Below are positions 60,084 to 64,000 of a stretch of 64,000 nt of DNA, in pieces (position 1 is the first letter of the stretch; each line of letters begins with the position of its first letter). The notes beneath the pieces were generated by a model. The model saw only the letters and a program-made list of their open reading frames with translations, did no database searches and was not told where the DNA came from. This DNA is from Chromatiales bacterium (GTDB taxonomy: Bacteria; Pseudomonadota; Gammaproteobacteria; Steroidobacterales; GCA-2729495): positions 124,001 to 188,000 of the forward strand of contig JACKNI010000001.1 in assembly GCA_024234935.1 (NCBI GenBank). The letters run 5' to 3'. The position numbers and the translations under genes are program-made.

Positions 60084-61141
60084 TTGAGTTCCTTCACGTC
60101 CTCGAACTTGCGTTTTTCGAGAGCGGCTTCATAGGCGGTTTTTCCACTGATCCGGCCATGGTCCATGAGGTCCTTGAGGGCCGAATCCATTGTGCGCATG
60201 CCGATGCGCCCGCCGCCCTGCATGGCATTTTCAAGCTGGTCGAGCTTGCCCTGCCTGATGAGATTGGCGACGGCGGGAGTATTCACCAGAATCTCGAGCG
60301 CCGCCACCAGTCCCGGTTCGCCCTTGCGGGGGACCAGCTGCTGGGAAATCACGCCGCGCAGGGAAGTCGAGAGCATGGTGCGCACATGGGACTGCTTGTC
60401 CGTGGGGAAGGAATTGACGATCCGGTCCACCGTCTGGGCTGCACCGTTGGTATGCAGCGTGCCCATCACGAGGATGCCCATCTCGGCAGCAGTCACCGCG
60501 ATGCTGACCGTTTCGAGATCGCGCATTTCGCCGATCAGGATCACGTCGGGGTCTTCGCGCAGGGCGGAGTGCAGCGCCGCGGCAAATCCGGGGCTGTGCA
60601 CACCGATTTCACGCTGGCTGATCAGGCACTTCTGACGCTTGTGCACGAACTCGATCGGGTCCTCGATGGTGAGGATGTGCCCGGCCACATTCCGGTTGAT
60701 CTCGTCGATCATCGCCGCGAGGGTGGTCGACTTGCCGGAACCCGTCTTGCCGGTCACGAGAATCATGCCCTGCGGCTGTTTGCAAAGCTGGGTGATGACT
60801 GGCGGCATCTTCAGGTCGGCGATGGTCCTGGCCTGGGAGGGAATGGCACGGAATACCGCACCGGTACCACCCACATGCCGGAACACATTCACGCGAAAGC
60901 GGGCCACGGATTCGAGCGCGTAGGCAAAATCGGCAGAGTCGCGGCGCTGAAACTCCTCGCGTGCCTTCTGCGCCATGATCTCCTGCAGCGCTGCCTCCAC
61001 TTTCGATGCTGCCAGGGTTTCGGGCGCGAGGATTGCCAGCTCGCCGTAGATGCGTGCGCGCGGCGGTTCGCCGGCGATGAAATGCAGGTCAGAGCCGTTC
61101 CGCACGATGACCTGCTTCAGGTACTCGTCGACCTGGTTCAT
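60080..61141 (-). CDS. pilU: PilT/PilU-type pilus retraction ATPase (PilU-like copy)
   Basis: A 353-residue hexameric secretion-type ATPase. Walker A is TGKTGSGKSTTLAAMI near residue 130, Walker B is ALREDPDVILIGEMRD, and the His box is MGTLHTNGAAQT. The C-terminal VNTPAVANLIRQGKLDQL resembles PilU more than PilT. The upstream pilT-like gene ends one base into its start (TGATG), and metG starts inside its stop. It is probably a paralogue apart from the usual pilT-pilU locus. Confidence 0.88.
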   Translation of the reverse strand: MNQVDEYLKQVIVRNGSDLHFIAGEPPRARIYGELAILAPETLAASKVEAALQEIMAQKAREEFQRRDSADFAYALESVARFRVNVFRHVGGTGAVFRAIPSQARTIADLKMPPVITQLCKQPQGMILVTGKTGSGKSTTLAAMIDEINRNVAGHILTIEDPIEFVHKRQKCLISQREIGVHSPGFAAALHSALREDPDVILIGEMRDLETVSIAVTAAEMGILVMGTLHTNGAAQTVDRIVNSFPTDKQSHVRTMLSTSLRGVISQQLVPRKGEPGLVAALEILVNTPAVANLIRQGKLDQLENAMQGGGRIGMRTMDSALKDLMDHGRISGKTAYEAALEKRKFEDVKELN

Positions 61142-62232
61142 CAGTTGCCCACCTCGAACTTCGGCAGTACCGAGGTGTCGGTGACAAAGCGCTGGAACAG
61201 CCCCTTGTCGGTGGCAAAGCGGAAGGCATCGTCCGGATCGATCTGCTTGCGCTGGATCGCATCCAGCAGGGCCTGATCCATCATCTGCATGCCAAGCTCC
61301 TTGCCGGTCTGCAGCTGGGCCGGAATCTGGTGTGTCTGGTCGGTCATGATCAGCTTGGCGATGGCGCGGGTCATGACCATGATCTCGACGATTGCCTTGC
61401 GGCCCCGGCCATCCGGCGTCTTCACCAGGGTCTGGGTAATCACTGCATTCAGGCTCTGGGCCAGGAAGCTCTTCGATTGCTCGCGCATGTCGCCGGGCAG
61501 CGCATCGATGATCCGGTCGATGGTCTTCACCGCGCCGGTGGTGTGCAGGGTGCCGAGCACGAGGTGGCCGGTTTCGGCAGCGGTCATTGCCATCTGTATG
61601 GTCTCGGCGTCACGCAGCTCGCCGACCAGGATCACGTCGGGATCTTCACGCAGCGAAGCGCGGATGCCATCGGCGAAGGAGGGCAGATGGGTGCCGAGCT
61701 CGCGCTGGATGACCTGCGACTGCTTGCTGCGGTGGATGAACTCGATCGGGTCTTCGAGGCTGATGATGTTGGCATTCTGGGTGCTGTTGAGATGGTCGAT
61801 CATCGCTGCCAGCGTGGTCGACTTGCCGGTACCCGTGGAGCCGGTGACGAGGATCATGCCCTGGTGGTGGTCGCAGAGCTTGCGCACCACGGCCGGCAGA
61901 TCCAGGCTCTCCAGCGTCGGCACTTCGCCCGGGATGAAACGGAAGGTGGCACCGACGCCGGTTTCCTTGCGGAACACATTGACGCGAAAGCGGCCCTTGT
62001 CTTCCGAGACATAGGAAAAATCGAGGTCATGGCCCTCGTCGAAACGCTTGCGCTGGTTGGCGGTCAGGATCTCGGCGATATAGCCCTCGAGTTCCGTATC
62101 GCCGAGGTCGCGGAACTTGATGGGCATCAGGTCGCCGTGCATGCGCAGCATCGGCGGCACGCCGACAGCGAGGTGAATGTCCGAGCAGCCCTGCGCGAGC
62201 CCGAGCTTGAGGAATGCGTCGATGCGTGCCAT
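61141..62232 (-). CDS. pilT: PilT-type pilus retraction ATPase
   Basis: A 363-residue PilT-family ATPase. Walker A is VTGSTGTGKSTTLAAMI, Asp box LEDPIEFIHRSKQSQVIQRE, Walker B SLREDPDVILVGELRD and His box GTLHTTGAVKT. The C-terminus ELGMQMMDQALLDAI is PilT-like but lacks the A-I-R-N-L-I motif seen in canonical PilT, having AIAKLIMTD instead. It follows the kinase gene with a one-base overlap. Likely drives a type IV pilus or a related filament. Confidence 0.88.
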   Translation of the reverse strand: MARIDAFLKLGLAQGCSDIHLAVGVPPMLRMHGDLMPIKFRDLGDTELEGYIAEILTANQRKRFDEGHDLDFSYVSEDKGRFRVNVFRKETGVGATFRFIPGEVPTLESLDLPAVVRKLCDHHQGMILVTGSTGTGKSTTLAAMIDHLNSTQNANIISLEDPIEFIHRSKQSQVIQRELGTHLPSFADGIRASLREDPDVILVGELRDAETIQMAMTAAETGHLVLGTLHTTGAVKTIDRIIDALPGDMREQSKSFLAQSLNAVITQTLVKTPDGRGRKAIVEIMVMTRAIAKLIMTDQTHQIPAQLQTGKELGMQMMDQALLDAIQRKQIDPDDAFRFATDKGLFQRFVTDTSVLPKFEVGN

Positions 62233-64000
62233 CAGGCGGCCTGCTCCAGGGCAATGCGCAGTTCATCCATCGAGCCGTAGCGCTTCAGCTTGTCCACTTC
62301 CATCGCCTTGCGCACGATTGCGGCCAGCGCCGGCGGAATACCCGGGTTCAGTTCCTCGCAGGGTTTGGCCTTGCCCTGCACATGCTGGTACATGACGGCC
62401 ATGTGGTCACCCTTTGTGTACGGCGGCGTGCCGGTCAGCATCTCGTAGAGGATGACGCCGACGCTGTAGATATCGGCGCGGTGATCGACCTTCTTGCCGA
62501 GGATCTGTTCCGGCGCCATGTATTTCGGCGAGCCGATCACGTAGCCGGTCTTGGTGAGCTGCGTGTCGCCGGAAGTCGCGGCCGCTGCCACGCCGAAGTC
62601 GACGATCTTGAGCAGGCCTTCGTCGTTGATCAGGATGTTGGCCGGCTTCAGGTCGCGATGGATGATGCCCACCTGGTGTGCCACAGCCATGCCGGTGGCG
62701 ATGTCCTGCGCCCAGCCCCTGGATTTCTCGAAGGGCAGGGGCTTGTGCCTGGTCATTTCCGCGCCCAGCGTGTGCGAGGGGAAGTACTCCATGGAAATGG
62801 CGTAGTTCCCGCCGAGGCTGACGAAATCAAAGATGCGGATCACGTTGCGGTGGGTGATCTTGCGCGAATAACGCAGCTCGTGCACGAAGCGCTTCATCAT
62901 TTCCTCGTCCGAACTGACGTTCGGATTGAGGAACTTGAGGATCAGCCGCTCATCGACGATCTCGTCATCGACGAGTACCACGGTACCGAAGGCGCCCTTG
63001 CCGATCTTCTCGATGTAGCGGTAGCGTCCCTCGATGAGGTCGCCGGTCTTGAGCGTGCTGACATCGAGCTGGATGGCCTGGTCGAAATTCTTGACCATCG
63101 CCTCGACCTGCGCATTGTCGACCAGCAGCGTCTTGACCGCCTCGCCAGGGGCGTTTGTCCCGACTTCGGGTGCCCGCTTGCCGGTGCCGGAAATGCTCTC
63201 GATGCGCGTCATGGCCTGCGCGGCGACCCGCGCGATGGTCTCGTCGGCGCCGGTGGCCAGCCGTTTCAGCCGCTCCTTGAGCGTGTCCGCGGATTCAGAA
63301 TTTGCCAGCTGCCCGATGGCGTTGACCGCTTCGATGCGGATGTCTTTCTCGGGCCGATCGAGCATGGGCAGAAGTTTCGGCAGCACGTCCGCGCTGCCCA
63401 GCCGTCCGAGTGCGCGCAGCGCGGCAGGTACCGAGCGCGGGTCGCCGCCCAGCATCTCGAGCAGGGCCGGAGCCGCCTTGACGCTGCGGATCTCGGCAAG
63501 CGCATCGGCGGCGCGCTCGCGCACCCACCAGTCGTTGTCGCGGGTGGCACCGATCAGGTGATCCACGGCGCGCTCATCCTTGGTCTGGTTGAGGATCTCG
63601 ATCGCCGAGCGGCGGATGTTGTCATTCTTGTCGCTGACCAGATGCAGAACGGCATCCATGACCTTGGGCCCGCCGATCTTGGCCAGCGCGTCGGAAGCCC
63701 GCGAGCGCACCCACCAGTCGCCGTCTTCAAGGGCGACCAGCAGGTACTTTATGGTGTCGGGTTCGGCGATTTCGTTCAGTACTTCGACGGCGGAACGTCG
63801 CGCAAACTCCGACTCATCCTTCAGTACCTCGACCAGGTGCTTCATGGTGTCGGGGTGCCGGAGCTTGACCACCAGGTCGATGGCGCGGGCCTGCACTTCG
63901 AGTTCGGGGTCGGCAAGCAGCGAGCAGATCAGGCCGATGTCACGGTCGCCGGGCATGGCGGCCAGTGCTTCGAGCGCCGCCTTGCGCACCATCTTGTTGC
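62232..64000 (-). CDS. HEAT-repeat serine/threonine protein kinase (5' part outside window)
   Basis: At least 589 residues; the frame continues past the right edge in the middle of a HEAT repeat. Residues 1 to about 270 hold roughly eight HEAT repeats (for example DGDWWVRSRASDALAKIGG and DNDWWVRERAADALAEI). A Hanks kinase follows: glycine loop IGKGAFGTVV, ATP lysine in LILKFL, IHRDLKPANIL, VDFGV and SPKYMAPEQIL. It has all catalytic residues. No membrane helix follows the kinase. Directly coupled to two PilT-like genes, it probably phosphorylates or senses the state of a pilus or secretion machine. Confidence 0.92.
   Translation of the reverse strand, partial: NKMVRKAALEALAAMPGDRDIGLICSLLADPELEVQARAIDLVVKLRHPDTMKHLVEVLKDESEFARRSAVEVLNEIAEPDTIKYLLVALEDGDWWVRSRASDALAKIGGPKVMDAVLHLVSDKNDNIRRSAIEILNQTKDERAVDHLIGATRDNDWWVRERAADALAEIRSVKAAPALLEMLGGDPRSVPAALRALGRLGSADVLPKLLPMLDRPEKDIRIEAVNAIGQLANSESADTLKERLKRLATGADETIARVAAQAMTRIESISGTGKRAPEVGTNAPGEAVKTLLVDNAQVEAMVKNFDQAIQLDVSTLKTGDLIEGRYRYIEKIGKGAFGTVVLVDDEIVDERLILKFLNPNVSSDEEMMKRFVHELRYSRKITHRNVIRIFDFVSLGGNYAISMEYFPSHTLGAEMTRHKPLPFEKSRGWAQDIATGMAVAHQVGIIHRDLKPANILINDEGLLKIVDFGVAAAATSGDTQLTKTGYVIGSPKYMAPEQILGKKVDHRADIYSVGVILYEMLTGTPPYTKGDHMAVMYQHVQGKAKPCEELNPGIPPALAAIVRKAMEVDKLKRYGSMDELRIALEQAA

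Noticed and set aside
1..64000. Mobile element, prophage or acquired island
   Set aside because: No integrase, transposase, tRNA-flanked att site or clear shift in base composition was seen; the phosphonate and bufferin loci look compositionally like their neighbours by eye.

Overview
The window is 64 kb of gene-dense, high-GC DNA from a Gammaproteobacterium. The evidence is gene content and order: a metG-rnfABCDGE-nth run, a homodimeric AceE pyruvate dehydrogenase with a lipoyl-bearing E3, ubiX and ubiD, RNase T, PilT/PilU-type ATPases and an RND tripartite pump. A Xanthomonadales/Nevskiales-like or Steroidobacter-like lineage seems plausible, but the rank is an inference. I see no rRNA, tRNA, transposase, integrase, phage gene or CRISPR array. 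No gene-free stretch exceeds 300 bases; the longest is 49796-50080.

Layout. 1-4644: a partial TerC-type membrane protein, ubiX, a split-barrel flavoprotein, an SDR, ubiD and panD. 4743-15124: a plus-strand run that opens with a LeuC/LeuD-like dehydratase and a KRCGH-type C-C lyase. It continues into a complete 2-aminoethylphosphonate (AEP) pathway: PEP mutase fused to a nucleotidyltransferase, phosphonopyruvate decarboxylase, AEP transaminase and a PntC-type cytidylyltransferase. It ends with a small membrane protein, a TagF-like CDP-alditol phosphotransferase and a YidC/Oxa1 paralogue. I read this as a system that makes CMP-AEP and attaches the phosphonate to a cell-envelope acceptor. 15121-18915: an MDR oxidoreductase, a Bcr/CflA MFS pump, a MarR regulator with a three-copy operator array, and a flavin reductase-like protein. 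19006-22114: an ECF sigma factor and zinc-finger anti-sigma converging on a bufferin-type RiPP operon (bufA-bufB-bufC-doxX). 22321-24984: a coupled trio of a HEAGH metallopeptidase, an ATP-grasp ligase and an unknown protein. 25001-30722: an RND pump operon. 30834-34585: hemerythrin, a TetR and TauD-family dioxygenase pair with a striking hairpin over the ribosome site, a GNAT and an MBL hydrolase. 34699-41893: a GAF-PAS-GGDEF-EAL protein, a DTW tRNA-modification enzyme, nadC, a PuuD-like membrane protein, rnt and an M17 aminopeptidase. 41970-47854: aceE-aceF-lpdA. 47990-51052: a secreted chelatase-like protein and a membrane LytTR regulator.

From 64000 down to 51056 the minus strand is one nearly unbroken series of touching or overlapping genes: a HEAT-repeat Ser/Thr kinase, two PilT-like ATPases, metG (apparently starting at CTG), rnfA-B-C-D-G-E, nth and an FGGY kinase. 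This architecture predicts translational coupling across about 13 kb. Start codons were chosen from ribosome sites, coupling overlaps and family N-termini; where a start is uncertain the entry says so.
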